From: DATGLW01 sp035293965
GTDB lineage: Bacteria; Actinomycetota; Acidimicrobiia; Acidimicrobiales; RAAP-2
Direction of reading: 5' to 3'
DNA: 54,240 nucleotides
Assembly: GCA_035293965.1 (NCBI GenBank)
Contig: DATGLW010000132.1
Coordinates: forward strand, 1-54,240
Part shown: positions 1 to 8,806 of the stretch, piece by piece
Position numbering within the stretch: the first letter of the stretch is position 1
Layout of the letters: the number at the start of each line of letters is the position of its first letter
Notes under the pieces: model-generated
What the model was told of the DNA's origin: nothing
What the model saw: only the letters and a program-made list of their open reading frames with translations
Database searches by the model: none
Position numbers and translations under genes: made by a program

Positions 1-72
1 GTTGTGGGCGAGCTGGAGGTAGGCGACGACCGAGCCGTCTTTGTTCGTGCGGCGAGTCTCCCGCAGGTACAC
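1..72 (-). CDS. IS1634-like transposase, N-terminal fragment cut by window edge
   Basis: Only the first 24 codons are inside the window; the gene runs off the left edge. From the GTG at 72 the translation reads VYLRETRRTNKDGSVVAYLQ and then LAHN. This resembles the start of IS1634-family DDE transposases (IS4 superfamily), which commonly begin with a YLRxTRRxNKDG...YLQLAHN-type stretch. The family call is from memory of the family and rests on a short match. An in-frame stop at 91-93 leaves GTG 72 as the only usable start. The gap 73-217 should hold the terminal inverted repeat of the element, but I could not delimit it without the other end. The neighbouring glycosyltransferase is complete, so the insertion lies beyond its stop codon. 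Confidence 0.7.
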   Translation of the reverse strand, partial: MYLRETRRTNKDGSVVAYLQLAHN

Positions 73-217
73 GCCTACAACTGTACCCTGCTACCCGGTG
101 GAAGTGGTGGCTTCGTGTGCCTACAGGATCCGGAGGAACTCAAGCTCTCGCACTGCTCTCACCAGGGCTTCTGTCGCCGCGGCACCCCGAGAATGCCTAC
201 GAGCTGCGGAAGTCCGG

Positions 218-2314
218 TCATTCGAGGACACCGATGTCGCGAAGGTGGGCCGCCATATGCTCTCGGACTGTCTGCGGCGAGTAGCGGTGGGCGATCGTTT
301 CCCGCCCGCGAGCGGCTAATCGAGCCCAGCGGATCGGATCCCGATAGAGCGCCGCCACAGCCGCTGCGATGCCGGCGGGTCCTTCGGCGATCACCACGTC
401 GTGCCCGTCACGGAGCCCCATCCCTTCGGCGCCTATGGCCGTCGTCACAACCGGGAGGCCATGGGCAAGGCTCTCGCCCACCTTGCCCTTGAGTCCCGCG
501 CCGTAGCGAAGTGGGGCGATGAAGACGCGCGATGCATGGTAGTGGGGTTCCAGGGAGGGTACCCATCCGAGAACGGTCACCGCGTCTCCCGCGAGGGCGA
601 GCAACTCTCGCGGGGGATCGCTACCGGCAATGCGGAGGAGCACGTCAGGTATGGCTGCTCTGATGTGCGCCAGGATGTCGGTCGCCAACCACATGGCGGC
701 GTCGCGATTAGGACCATGAGCGAAATGCCCGACGAACAGCACACCCGCTCGTTCGTGAAACGGTGGGCCGAGGGGCCCGACGCGATGGACGTTGGGAACG
801 ACTGCCACGTCGACATCTGGCACGTGAGCACGGAGAACATCTCGCTCGATGTCTGAGACAACCCAGGTATGATCGGTGAGCCGTGCGAGCGTCATCTCCA
901 TCTGGTGATGGAAGTCCGCGCTCTGAGCAGCACGACGGTCAGCCTCAACCTGTGACCGCCGTGCTTCCCGGACGAAGTGCAGATCGACCGTGTCGTAGAT
1001 GATGGTCGCATCGGGCACGAGCGTCCGGAGCATGGGGAGGAATGACCAGGCCACGGTCGGTCGCGACAACACGACCAGCCGAAGCCCCCGTCCGACGGCA
1101 TGGAGGTAGGCATCGAGGTCCTGCGGGCCGCGGAGGACCTCGATGCCACAGGTGGTCAGGGCATCGACGTACCTCGGTGGCGCCACGTCGCGTTGCGGAG
1201 CGAACGTCACGCCGAAGCCGAGGTCGTTCAAGATGAACAGGAGCTCCGACATACGGCGAGAGCCCGAGTCGTGGTCCGGCATCGGGACCTGGTGGTCGAT
1301 GACCAGCGCCCTCCCGGCGGGCCTGCGCCACGCGGTGAGGCGCGGATTCCCCGGCTCGGGATCGCCATGTTGCTCGAGGACGTGGGCCCACTTGTCGCGG
1401 AATCGTTCCCTGTTGAGAACCTGGTGGCGCTTTCCGCCCGCGGCCGGGTCTGTGCCGTGGCTCGCGCCCTCGAGGTGCTCTACGACGCAGGCGGGCTGGT
1501 AGACGACGCGGTAGCCGAGTGCTCGTGCTGCGAAGCACAGGTCGGTGTCCTCGTAGTACGCGGGGCTGAAGCCGACGTCGAGGCCGCCGATCGCGCGCAG
1601 CAGGTCGGCTCGGACGAGCAGACAGGCACCCGAGCAGTAGTCGACATCCCGGACGAAGTTGAACGGGGGATCGTCGGGGTCCTGATCTCGCCCGAAATTG
1701 TGACCAGAGCCGTCTCGCCAGATGATGCCGCCGGCCTCTTGCAGGCGGCCGTCCGGATAGACGAGCTTCGCCCCCACCACGCCCACGGTGGCATCGCTCT
1801 CGACGACGCGCAGCAATGCATCCAACCAGCCGGGTCGAACGCGCGTGTCGTTGTTGAGGAGCACGACGTAGCGGCCGCGCGCGAGAGCGACGCCGGCGTT
1901 CACAGCGCCGACGAAGCCGCGGTTCTCTTCGAGCCGTACCGTCCGGATGCCTGCCACGCGCCTCAGGTGACGTGGTGTCCGATCATGGGAGTCGTCGTCG
2001 ACGACCACGACCTCGTAGGGAACCTGGGCCTGGTCGGCTGCGATGGCTCGCAGGCACTGCACGGTGAGGTTCCAGTGGTCACGGACCGGAACGACGATGG
2101 TCACTTCGGGATGGGCAACCTCCTGGAACGCAGGTGGCGCGGACCGCAAGCCAACCGGGAATCGGTGGCGCTCCAGGGGCGGCTTCTGCATGCGACGGCG
2201 CACGATCCGCGCTATCGGCCTCAGCGCGCGACGCCGCTTCGTTCCGACCGGCAGGAGGCGATCGGGCCAGGACCCATGCCAGGAAGGTAGGGCCCGGGAT
2301 CCTCGAGGGATCAT
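218..2314 (-). CDS. Bifunctional GT2-GT4 glycosyltransferase fusion
   Basis: Predicted cytoplasmic glycosyltransferase of about 698 residues with two catalytic modules. Residues about 70-300 form a GT2 (GT-A) domain, with VTIVVPVRDH, the nucleotide-binding VVVVDDDS, an LNNDT metal-site motif near 153-157 and YYEDTDLC near 253-260. Residues about 335-690 form a GT4-like GT-B domain with VLFVGHF and the donor-site stretch PLRYGAGLKGKVGESLAHGLPVV. Such fusions are typical of O-antigen, teichoic-acid-like or exopolysaccharide loci and may add two sugars in sequence; acceptor and donors are unknown. The ATG at 2312-2314 overlaps the stop of the upstream gene (ATGA), so the two are probably translationally coupled. 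It is the last gene of the minus-strand glycan cluster before the IS fragment. Confidence 0.88.
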   Translation of the reverse strand: MIPRGSRALPSWHGSWPDRLLPVGTKRRRALRPIARIVRRRMQKPPLERHRFPVGLRSAPPAFQEVAHPEVTIVVPVRDHWNLTVQCLRAIAADQAQVPYEVVVVDDDSHDRTPRHLRRVAGIRTVRLEENRGFVGAVNAGVALARGRYVVLLNNDTRVRPGWLDALLRVVESDATVGVVGAKLVYPDGRLQEAGGIIWRDGSGHNFGRDQDPDDPPFNFVRDVDYCSGACLLVRADLLRAIGGLDVGFSPAYYEDTDLCFAARALGYRVVYQPACVVEHLEGASHGTDPAAGGKRHQVLNRERFRDKWAHVLEQHGDPEPGNPRLTAWRRPAGRALVIDHQVPMPDHDSGSRRMSELLFILNDLGFGVTFAPQRDVAPPRYVDALTTCGIEVLRGPQDLDAYLHAVGRGLRLVVLSRPTVAWSFLPMLRTLVPDATIIYDTVDLHFVREARRSQVEADRRAAQSADFHHQMEMTLARLTDHTWVVSDIERDVLRAHVPDVDVAVVPNVHRVGPLGPPFHERAGVLFVGHFAHGPNRDAAMWLATDILAHIRAAIPDVLLRIAGSDPPRELLALAGDAVTVLGWVPSLEPHYHASRVFIAPLRYGAGLKGKVGESLAHGLPVVTTAIGAEGMGLRDGHDVVIAEGPAGIAAAVAALYRDPIRWARLAARGRETIAHRYSPQTVREHMAAHLRDIGVLE

Positions 2315-4074
2315 CGCGAGAGGGGCGTCAAAGGAGCTCGTGGAGCAGTCATCTCCTGGTTCAGCGCTCGAATGGCTGGCGCGGCGATCCCGGGTGTCCC
2401 ATCCACCCCGTACACGTCGCCGAGCTGGGTGAAGGCAGAGGCTTCGACCTGGTTCACGACGGCGGTTCCGTTCGTGACGGCCAGGGTGAGGGGCTGGGTG
2501 GGGGGACCAGACAGCACCGCCGCCAACGGCAGCGTGACCTGGTAACTGCGGCTGGGACCGCTGACGGTGACCACGCGCGGAGGGAGGTTGCCCACCGAGA
2601 TGCGCATGGTGGCAGCCGAATTGCTTGCCCCCGCCGACAGGCTCACGACGAGGTTCTGGGCGCCCGGGGGCGTGACCAAGTCACTCACGACCAGTGGTTG
2701 CGTCACGGAGCCGCCTGTGGGGATTGTCGCCGAGCCACCCCCCGACGCATCAGGTTCTGCTCGCGCGCCGCCGGCAAGGGACCAGCCGCGAGAGGCCAGG
2801 GCAAAGGAGGGGTTGTAGAGGGGACTCAAGGCGTAGTCGCGATAGACCCAGAGCGCGTACCCCCTGGTGTACGCACGCAGGATGGGCGCGCTCTGTTCGA
2901 GAAACGGCCCGACTTGGTTCGCCGGTAGCGCGGGAGCGGACGCGACCTCCGGGCTATTGCTTACGAACTCGAATTCGAAGATGTAGAGGGATTTGCCACC
3001 TGCACGTGCCCGCATGCTGGTGAGAGTCGACTTCAACCCATCCAGCGCCTCCTGGGCAGTCTCGATCTTCGCACTCGAAGGGTCCATCATGTACGGCGAA
3101 TAGTAGAGCCCCACATACTTCGCGCCTGGCAGGCGGTAGGTGGACTGGTGCGAGTAGGAGCCAACGATGCGTCCCTCGTTGTAGAGGGCGTCGACATCCA
3201 CGCGTGCTTCCAAGTTGAGGCCTGGGAAACGCTTGGCGGCCGGAATGAAGAGCTTGTGGATGAGGCTCCAATCCACGTACTGGTACACCAGCTTGAACGG
3301 TGGGGTCGCGTTCGGGGGCGTCGGCACCTCGGACCACGAGTGGAAGGGAGTTCTGTAAAGCCGCGCCACCTTTCCGAGGGAATATCGGGTTCGCAGCCAC
3401 GAGCGGAATCCAAGGGTGACCGCGAGCTGCTCGCGTTCGGCGAGGGTCGAGGCAGCTTGAGCGATCTGGACGGGTACCCAGAAGTCCTCCCAGGTCAAGT
3501 AGGCGACTTCGACATTGGGGAAGCGCTCGACGGCTTGATGGATGCGGGAGATGTACTCGAGCCATGCGGCGTGCACGGGGCCGCTGGCGAACACCGACGC
3601 GAACCGCTGGTACGGGAGCTGGTCGTACGGATCGACGTCGAGCTGGTAGCTGAGCCGCAGGATGACCTTCATCCCCAAGCGAGCTGCCAGCGCCACGAGG
3701 CCTCGGAGCCTGACGAAGGCGGCCTCGTTGTACCGAGGTGGCGTCAGGTGCTCCTGGAACTCACCCCAAGGCACGACCAAGCCGACAGCGTTGAAGCCGT
3801 CTTGCTTCATCTGCTCGAGCTCTGCGGCGGCTCCGGACAGATCGCTGTTCCAGAGATTGGCCGGGTCGCCGCCACCGAAGTACTCCGCTGCCAGCAGCGG
3901 GCCACCGTGAGGCCCTGACGGGAGAGAACCGGTCAGGACAGGGTGGCCCATGCCGTGTGGCGGAGGACTCGGGCGCGCGGCTGCAGAGGAACGGGGAGCT
4001 GCCATGACCAGCCCTGCCAGCAGCGCTGCGAGGGCAAGACCGCAGGTGATCGTTGACCGGGCGCGAGCGAACAT
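2311..4074 (-). CDS. Secreted glycoside-hydrolase-like TIM-barrel protein
   Basis: From the ATG at 4072-4074 the product is 587 residues. It starts with MFARARSTITCGLALAALLA, a clear signal peptide, followed by a Pro/Ser-rich linker. The main domain resembles a (beta/alpha)8 glycosidase: DGFNAVGLVVPWGEFQ looks like an early strand, TWEDFW (Glu about 196) could hold the acid/base and LYIFEFEF (Glu about 367/369) the nucleophile. The last 150 residues look like a beta-sandwich (repeated VVSLS, ATMRISV, YQVTLP). Family is uncertain; GH5/GH39/GH42-like clans are nearest by eye. It may trim or release a surface glycan made by the flanking transferases. An upstream in-frame ATG at 4114-4116 or the codon at 4164 would add a non-secretory leader, so 4074 is preferred. 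Its stop overlaps the next gene by 4 bp. Confidence 0.75.
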   Translation of the reverse strand: MFARARSTITCGLALAALLAGLVMAAPRSSAAARPSPPPHGMGHPVLTGSLPSGPHGGPLLAAEYFGGGDPANLWNSDLSGAAAELEQMKQDGFNAVGLVVPWGEFQEHLTPPRYNEAAFVRLRGLVALAARLGMKVILRLSYQLDVDPYDQLPYQRFASVFASGPVHAAWLEYISRIHQAVERFPNVEVAYLTWEDFWVPVQIAQAASTLAEREQLAVTLGFRSWLRTRYSLGKVARLYRTPFHSWSEVPTPPNATPPFKLVYQYVDWSLIHKLFIPAAKRFPGLNLEARVDVDALYNEGRIVGSYSHQSTYRLPGAKYVGLYYSPYMMDPSSAKIETAQEALDGLKSTLTSMRARAGGKSLYIFEFEFVSNSPEVASAPALPANQVGPFLEQSAPILRAYTRGYALWVYRDYALSPLYNPSFALASRGWSLAGGARAEPDASGGGSATIPTGGSVTQPLVVSDLVTPPGAQNLVVSLSAGASNSAATMRISVGNLPPRVVTVSGPSRSYQVTLPLAAVLSGPPTQPLTLAVTNGTAVVNQVEASAFTQLGDVYGVDGTPGIAAPAIRALNQEMTAPRAPLTPLSR

Positions 4075-4187
4075 GTCCGAGATAAAGAGATCTTGCGTCG
4101 TGGGGTCCCCTCTCATGGAGGACCCGGCTGGGCGCACTCCCCATCGTACACCCGCTGGCGGCATCGGCCTGAGAGGGGAAGCCGAGC

Positions 4188-5264
4188 TCAGCTGCTCATC
4201 GTCCTCTCCAAGAGCTCACCAACTCGTGCTACGAACCGGTGCGCATTGCCATGATGACTGTCAGCACGGAGGCGGCCCCGGCGTGCCAGGTTTGCTCGGA
4301 ACGCTGGGATCGACAGCGCCTCCACGCACGCGAGGAGCCCTTTCGCGTTGTCGAAGCGGAGACCGCCCCAGCGTGCCGGGAAGGTGGCGCCGGGCGCATG
4401 AGCGGAGGCGACGACCGGTGTGCCGAACCGGAGCGATTCGACGCATTCGCGAGCGAAAAGGGGGCCTGGCTGCAGGTCCACGGTCGCGCGGGCATGAGCC
4501 ATGAGCCGCCAGAGGTCGACCCTGGTCTCGATCGCAATGTCGCCGAGCCGGGAGCGGTGCGACCACGCCGATGCGACACCGTCTTCGACGACGAGCACGT
4601 GTTCGCGGGGGAAGCGAGCGACGACCCAGGCAGCCAGGTCGGGTATGTCGGCTCGGCCCTCGGCCGGATCGGGTTCATCGGTGCCTTGCAGGCGGACTCT
4701 GCGCCGGCCGCTCAGAACCAGGACATAGTCCGTGAACCCGAAACCGTTGTGCGGGCGCTCGGCGGCGAGCAGGTTCACGGGCACGTGAAGCCCAAGGCTG
4801 ACCGGGTTGGTCACCACCCGCTGGTGCGCGGCACGCACGGTTGCCGCGGCCGGGCCAACGACGACCCGCGGTACCAAGGGAGCGTGCTGGCGGAGAAGGG
4901 CATCGGCAACCCAGTCTGCGTCTTCGGCGACAGCGATGACGGTCGAAGGGGCGATCGGCAGGACGGGATGATGCCCTCCGCTCGAGTTCACAGAAGACCG
5001 CCCCGTCGTGCCACGTGGCGCGCTTGCGATTTCTGTGGTCATGTCCGGCCACGTACCCGGGCACGTCAGCCCGCCGATCATGGCGACGTCGTGCAGACCG
5101 TCAGGAATCGATCGCCCCGTCGGACCCGGGGTGACGACGTCCACGGCGAGCCAGCGCGAGAGCGCGCCCGCGACCGCTCGGAGCACGAAGCTCGCCTCTC
5201 CTTCGGGTTGCCACCACGAGCGACTGAGGACCAGGGCGCGTGGCTTCTCGGCGCGTTCAGGCAC
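4188..5264 (-). CDS. GT-B-like glycosyltransferase-related protein
   Basis: A 358-residue protein with a GT-B look: an N-terminal Rossmann start (RALVLSRSWWQPEGEASFVLRA), a mid region with VVVGPAAATVRAAHQ, and a C-terminal donor-binding-like stretch DLQPGPLFARECVESLRFGTPVVASAHAPG. This matches the end of GT4-type folds, where a Glu precedes a small-residue turn. It lacks a clean EX7E motif, so activity is not assured and it could be a degenerate or accessory transferase. The GTG start at 5264 overlaps the stop of the upstream small protein by 8 bp, which indicates coupling. The gap to the next gene is 113 bp. Codon use looks less GC-rich than in genes to the right. Confidence 0.65.
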   Translation of the reverse strand: MPERAEKPRALVLSRSWWQPEGEASFVLRAVAGALSRWLAVDVVTPGPTGRSIPDGLHDVAMIGGLTCPGTWPDMTTEIASAPRGTTGRSSVNSSGGHHPVLPIAPSTVIAVAEDADWVADALLRQHAPLVPRVVVGPAAATVRAAHQRVVTNPVSLGLHVPVNLLAAERPHNGFGFTDYVLVLSGRRRVRLQGTDEPDPAEGRADIPDLAAWVVARFPREHVLVVEDGVASAWSHRSRLGDIAIETRVDLWRLMAHARATVDLQPGPLFARECVESLRFGTPVVASAHAPGATFPARWGGLRFDNAKGLLACVEALSIPAFRANLARRGRLRADSHHGNAHRFVARVGELLERTMSS

Positions 5265-5718
5265 GAGATGCGGGGGGAGGCCCCGTCACCGACTGGAGAC
5301 CCGCTCTGATCCGCACCACATCCTCGCTCACCACGTCGACGACCTCGGCCAACGCTGCCTGGAGGTGGTCGAGGCGGGTCGCCAGCTCATCGATCCGGGC
5401 GCACGCGCCGTCGACCGCCTGCACCAAGGCTGCGAGGAGCTCCCGCTCGGATGCTGTGCCGCCCCGGTTTGAGCGGGCTCCCAGGACCTTTCGGGCGATC
5501 CTGTCGCAGAGGGACCGCGCCGCGTCGACAGGCTTCGCTGTTCCGAGTCGCTGAGTTGCACCCAGATCGGCCCATCGCCGGTGAATGGCGTCGATCACGT
5601 CGGATCCCCGCAGTGGAGGCATCGCCTCCGGTCGCCCGATGTGCACCGTGACGAGCCGCGGCGGGCCTCCGGCCTCGCTCACCGGACCGGGAGGGTCAAC
5701 CGCCACCGCTGCCACCAT
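5257..5718 (-). CDS. Small helical/coiled-coil protein of glycan cluster
   Basis: 153 residues of unknown function. The N-terminal part (VTVHIGRPEAMPPLRG) is followed by an all-helical region. Residues about 85-140 (ELLAALVQAVDGACARIDELATRLDHLQAALAEV in part) show regular hydrophobic spacing compatible with a coiled coil. Similar short helical proteins are often found between glycosyltransferases in actinobacterial polysaccharide clusters and may be scaffolds; that is inference. The ATG at 5716-5718 follows GAGGAAGG on the minus strand at very short spacing, and the adjacent GTG codon (5713-5715) could be the real start. It overlaps the upstream GT2 by 40 bp and the downstream gene by 8 bp, so it belongs to the same transcript. 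Confidence 0.7.
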   Translation of the reverse strand: MVAAVAVDPPGPVSEAGGPPRLVTVHIGRPEAMPPLRGSDVIDAIHRRWADLGATQRLGTAKPVDAARSLCDRIARKVLGARSNRGGTASERELLAALVQAVDGACARIDELATRLDHLQAALAEVVDVVSEDVVRIRAGLQSVTGPPPASRA

Positions 5719-7526
5719 CCTTCCTCGTCAGGGCCCCGAAGCGAGCAGCTGCAGTCTACGCGGGTGAGGTGGGGGCTCAAGAAGGGATCGCCCGCGGCGA
5801 GCACGTCCTCCCAGCGCGCGAGGAAGTGGCGGATGTCGGCCGCGCTGCCCGAGGTCCCCCGCGTCGGCGACTCGTGGTGCACGAGCTCGGCTGCCGGCTC
5901 GTACACGACCCGGAGCCCGTGCCGCCGTGCCCGGAGGCAGTAGTCGACGTCGTTCAGGTCGAGCCCGAGCGCTTCGTCGAAGCCGCCGAGCTCGTCGAAC
6001 ACCGCCCGGCGCGTGGCGAGGCACGCGCCCGTCACCGCCGAGCAGTCCCTCGCCAGCACGGCCATCCCGAGGTACCCGGGCTCGTCGCCCGCGAGGCCGC
6101 CGAGCACGTGGCCGGCGGCGCCGCCGAGGCCGACCACCATCCCGGCATGCTGCACCCGGCCGCCCGGGTAGAGCAGGCGGGCACCCACTGCCCCCACGTC
6201 GCGGCGCAGGGCCTGGGCCGCCAGGGCGCCGAGCCACCCTGGCGCCGTGGCCTCGACGTCGTTGTTGAGGAACAGCAGCACCTCCCCGCGGCACGATCCG
6301 ACAGCGGCGTTGTTCAGGGCAGCCCAGTTGAAGGGGCGGGGATCGTGCAGCACCACGACGCCGGGCCGTGTCCCCAGGCGCTCCATCAGGCTGAGCGTCT
6401 CTGGTTCGGTCGAGCCGTTGTCCACGAGCACCAGCTCGAGGTCGACGTCGCCCGTCGTGGCCATCACCGAATCTGCGCACGCCCGAAGGAACCTCGGCCC
6501 GTCGCGGAAGGGCACCACCGCGCTCACCGACGGCGTGCGGTTCAGGCGCCAGCGAACCCTGCAGCTCGCAGGCAGGGGTCCTGGCTCGACCGCGGCTGCC
6601 TGCCCACGCCGCGCCAGGGCTGCGTCGACGGCAGTGCACGCTGCGTCGCCCGTGTCTTCCTGGGTTCGGTCGCTCCCGGGGACGGTGTACCCTGCCGAGG
6701 GGGAGGGCCGCCTGCCAGCGGCCCCCAGGGGTCGGTGGCACAGCACCTCGGCCACGTGCGCGACGCGCCCCGTGCGCTCGGTCACCCGCAGCAGCAGGTC
6801 GTGCTCGGCGTCGCCGCCCGCCACGGAGCGGAAGCCGCCGGCAGCCTGCACCATCTCGCGACGGATGGCGACCGGCCGGCCCAGGTAGTTACACGAGAGC
6901 AGGAAGTCGGGCGACCACTCCGGTTTGAGCGCCGGCCGGTGGCGCTCGCCGGTGCCGTCCACCCGGTCCTCGTCGGCATAGGCCACGTCGGCCCCAACCA
7001 GCGCCCCGCCCAGGAGAGCCACCGCGTCGGGGGCAAGGGTGTCTCCGGGGTCGAGGACGCACACGGCGGGCGTGGCGACCCCGGCCACGAGCCCGTCCAT
7101 GGCGTCGGCCCACGATGCACCGGGCGCCGGACAGACCCGGATCCGGCCCGGCGCCGCGGCGAGACCTGCCAGGCGAGCCACGATCGTTCGAAGCCTCCCG
7201 TGGGACGCCGAGCGCTCGGCGACCGCGAGGCGCCAGGCCCGGCTGGTCTGGTTGCGGAGCGACCGCAGCGTGCGCAGGACGGCGGGAGCCTCCCCGGGCC
7301 CTGCTGCCACCAGGAACGTAATGGCTGGCCCCGGGGGCGGTGGGCCGGCCGCTGCAAGTCGCCCGTGCTCGCGCTCGGCCACCCATGCGCGGTACCGACC
7401 GAGGTCCTGGGCCACGTCGGGACCGAGGGGGGGAAGCCCACGGGGGGCGTAGAGCACCCGCTCGCCAGCCGCTGCCCCGGGCGGGTGCCCGCCCGGGGGT
7501 CGTGGGGCGCTCGCGTCGAGGGTCAC
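5679..7526 (-). CDS. Double-domain GT2 glycosyltransferase
   Basis: About 615 residues from the GTG at 7526, with two GT2-type domains. The first (ITFLVAAGPGEAPAVLRTLRSL ... VCVLDPGDTLAPDA ... YADEDRVD) is like the first half of O-antigen-type rhamnosyl or galactosyl transferases. The second has the full set: VSAVVPFRDG, LVLVDNGSTEPET, LFLNNDVE, VTGACLATRR and DLNDVDYCLRARR. The reaction is probably sugar transfer to a lipid-linked or growing surface glycan from the cytoplasmic side. The frame stays open to 7688, but that extension is a low-complexity His/Gly-rich stretch (HRHDHGHGLGHG) that looks non-coding, so I start at 7526. There is no good ribosome site at either place. It is the first gene of the minus-strand glycan operon and is divergent from the aminotransferase. 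Confidence 0.85.
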   Translation of the reverse strand: MTLDASAPRPPGGHPPGAAAGERVLYAPRGLPPLGPDVAQDLGRYRAWVAEREHGRLAAAGPPPPGPAITFLVAAGPGEAPAVLRTLRSLRNQTSRAWRLAVAERSASHGRLRTIVARLAGLAAAPGRIRVCPAPGASWADAMDGLVAGVATPAVCVLDPGDTLAPDAVALLGGALVGADVAYADEDRVDGTGERHRPALKPEWSPDFLLSCNYLGRPVAIRREMVQAAGGFRSVAGGDAEHDLLLRVTERTGRVAHVAEVLCHRPLGAAGRRPSPSAGYTVPGSDRTQEDTGDAACTAVDAALARRGQAAAVEPGPLPASCRVRWRLNRTPSVSAVVPFRDGPRFLRACADSVMATTGDVDLELVLVDNGSTEPETLSLMERLGTRPGVVVLHDPRPFNWAALNNAAVGSCRGEVLLFLNNDVEATAPGWLGALAAQALRRDVGAVGARLLYPGGRVQHAGMVVGLGGAAGHVLGGLAGDEPGYLGMAVLARDCSAVTGACLATRRAVFDELGGFDEALGLDLNDVDYCLRARRHGLRVVYEPAAELVHHESPTRGTSGSAADIRHFLARWEDVLAAGDPFLSPHLTRVDCSCSLRGPDEEGWWQRWRLTLPVR

Positions 7527-7705
7527 GAAGCGGCAGGCCCCGTGCCCGAGACCGTGCCCGTGATCGTGCCTGTGCGCGGCCTGGCCCGGCGGGCATGCTC
7601 CGGGGTCAGGTGCCGCTCCACGGCTCCCATGCTGGCACCCTTGGGCCCCCCGATACGGCAGGGTCCCGCTGGCGCACCTTGTCGCCACCTGCCACCATTC
7701 GACCT

Positions 7706-8806
7706 GTGCCGACCCCCGAGCGCCTTCTCATGGGGCCAGGCCCGTCCAACCCCTACCCCGAGGTGGTCGAGGCCCTCACTCGCCCCGTGCTCGGCCACCT
7801 CGACCCGGCCTTCCTGGCCGTCCTCGACGCCACGATGGCACGCCTGCGGACGGTGTTCGGCACCGACAACGCCCTCACCCTGCCGCTGAGCGGCACCGGG
7901 TCGGCGGGGATGGAAGCCGCCTTCGTGAACGTCGTGCGGCCGGGCGACCCGGTGGTGGTCGGCGTGAACGGGCTGTTCGGCGAGCGGATGTGCGAGGTGG
8001 CCGCGCGCTGCGGCGCCGAGGTCGTGCGGGTCGAGGCCCCCTGGGGCGAGCCCCTCGATCCCGCCGCCCTGCTCGGGGCCCACCCTGCGCCCGCCGTCAT
8101 CGCGCTGGTCCACGCCGAGACGTCGACCGGCGTCGTCAACGATGTCGCCCCCCTCGGCGAGGGCAAGGGCGACGCACTGCTCGTCGTCGACGCCGTCACC
8201 TCGCTCGCCGGCATGGAGGTGGCAGTCGACCGGTGGGGCGTCGACATCGCCTACAGCGGCACCCAGAAGTGCCTCGGCGTGCCGCCGGGACTGGCCCCGA
8301 TCACGCTGTCCCCTCGCGCCCGCGCCCGCCTCGTGGAGCGCCCCTCGAGCTGGTACCTCGACCTCAACCTGCTGGCCCGCTACGTCGAGGACCAGGGCGG
8401 CGGGGGTCGCGTCTACCACCACACGGCCCCGGTCACCATGATCGCTGCCCTCCACGCAGGGCTCGGCGCGGTGCTCGACGAGGGCCTCGACGCCGTCTAC
8501 GCCCGCCACGCCGAGTGCGGCGCGCTCCTCCAGGACGGCCTCGAGAAGCTCGGCCTCCGGCTCTTCGCCGCCGAGGGGCACCGCCTGGCACAGCTGACCA
8601 CGGTGGTGGTGCCCGAGTCGCTGCCCGACGGCCTCGACGAGGCCGGCTGCCGACGGCTTCTCCTCGAGCGCTTCGGGATCGAGATCGGCGGCGGCGCCGG
8701 CACGCTCGCCGGGCGGGTCTGGCGCATCGGGTGCATGGGCCACTCGGCCCGGCGGCGCAACGTGGGGGCGCTGCTCGGCGCGCTCGGCGAGGTGCTCGGG
8801 CGGTGA
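7706..8806 (+). CDS. Class V aminotransferase, alanine-glyoxylate/serine-pyruvate type
   Basis: PLP-dependent enzyme of 366 residues. It starts VPTPERLLMGPGPSNPYPEV, the signature opening of alanine-glyoxylate, serine-pyruvate and serine-glyoxylate aminotransferases. SGTGSAGMEAA binds the cofactor phosphate, VDAVTSLAGMEVAVD carries the PLP-ring Asp, and SGTQKCLGVPPG carries the Schiff-base Lys (about 188). WYLDLNLL and a HHTAPV segment are also typical of the family. It likely interconverts small amino acids and 2-oxo acids (glyoxylate or pyruvate as acceptor). The same fold includes phosphonate (AEP) transaminases, but the opening motif favours the AGAT group. GTG at 7706 is chosen because it gives the conserved N-terminus; an internal ATG at 7730 would cut it. 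Its stop overlaps the next gene by GTGA. Confidence 0.9.
   Translation: MPTPERLLMGPGPSNPYPEVVEALTRPVLGHLDPAFLAVLDATMARLRTVFGTDNALTLPLSGTGSAGMEAAFVNVVRPGDPVVVGVNGLFGERMCEVAARCGAEVVRVEAPWGEPLDPAALLGAHPAPAVIALVHAETSTGVVNDVAPLGEGKGDALLVVDAVTSLAGMEVAVDRWGVDIAYSGTQKCLGVPPGLAPITLSPRARARLVERPSSWYLDLNLLARYVEDQGGGGRVYHHTAPVTMIAALHAGLGAVLDEGLDAVYARHAECGALLQDGLEKLGLRLFAAEGHRLAQLTTVVVPESLPDGLDEAGCRRLLLERFGIEIGGGAGTLAGRVWRIGCMGHSARRRNVGALLGALGEVLGR

Noticed and set aside
73..217. A complete insertion sequence at the left end
   Set aside because: Only the 5' end of the transposase is inside the window and no terminal repeats can be matched, so only a fragment is claimed.
7527..7688. N-terminal extension of the double GT2 with a His-rich HGHGLGHG stretch
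   Set aside because: The stretch is built from short GTGCCCG-like repeats in the divergent promoter region, has no ribosome site, and the domain does not need it.
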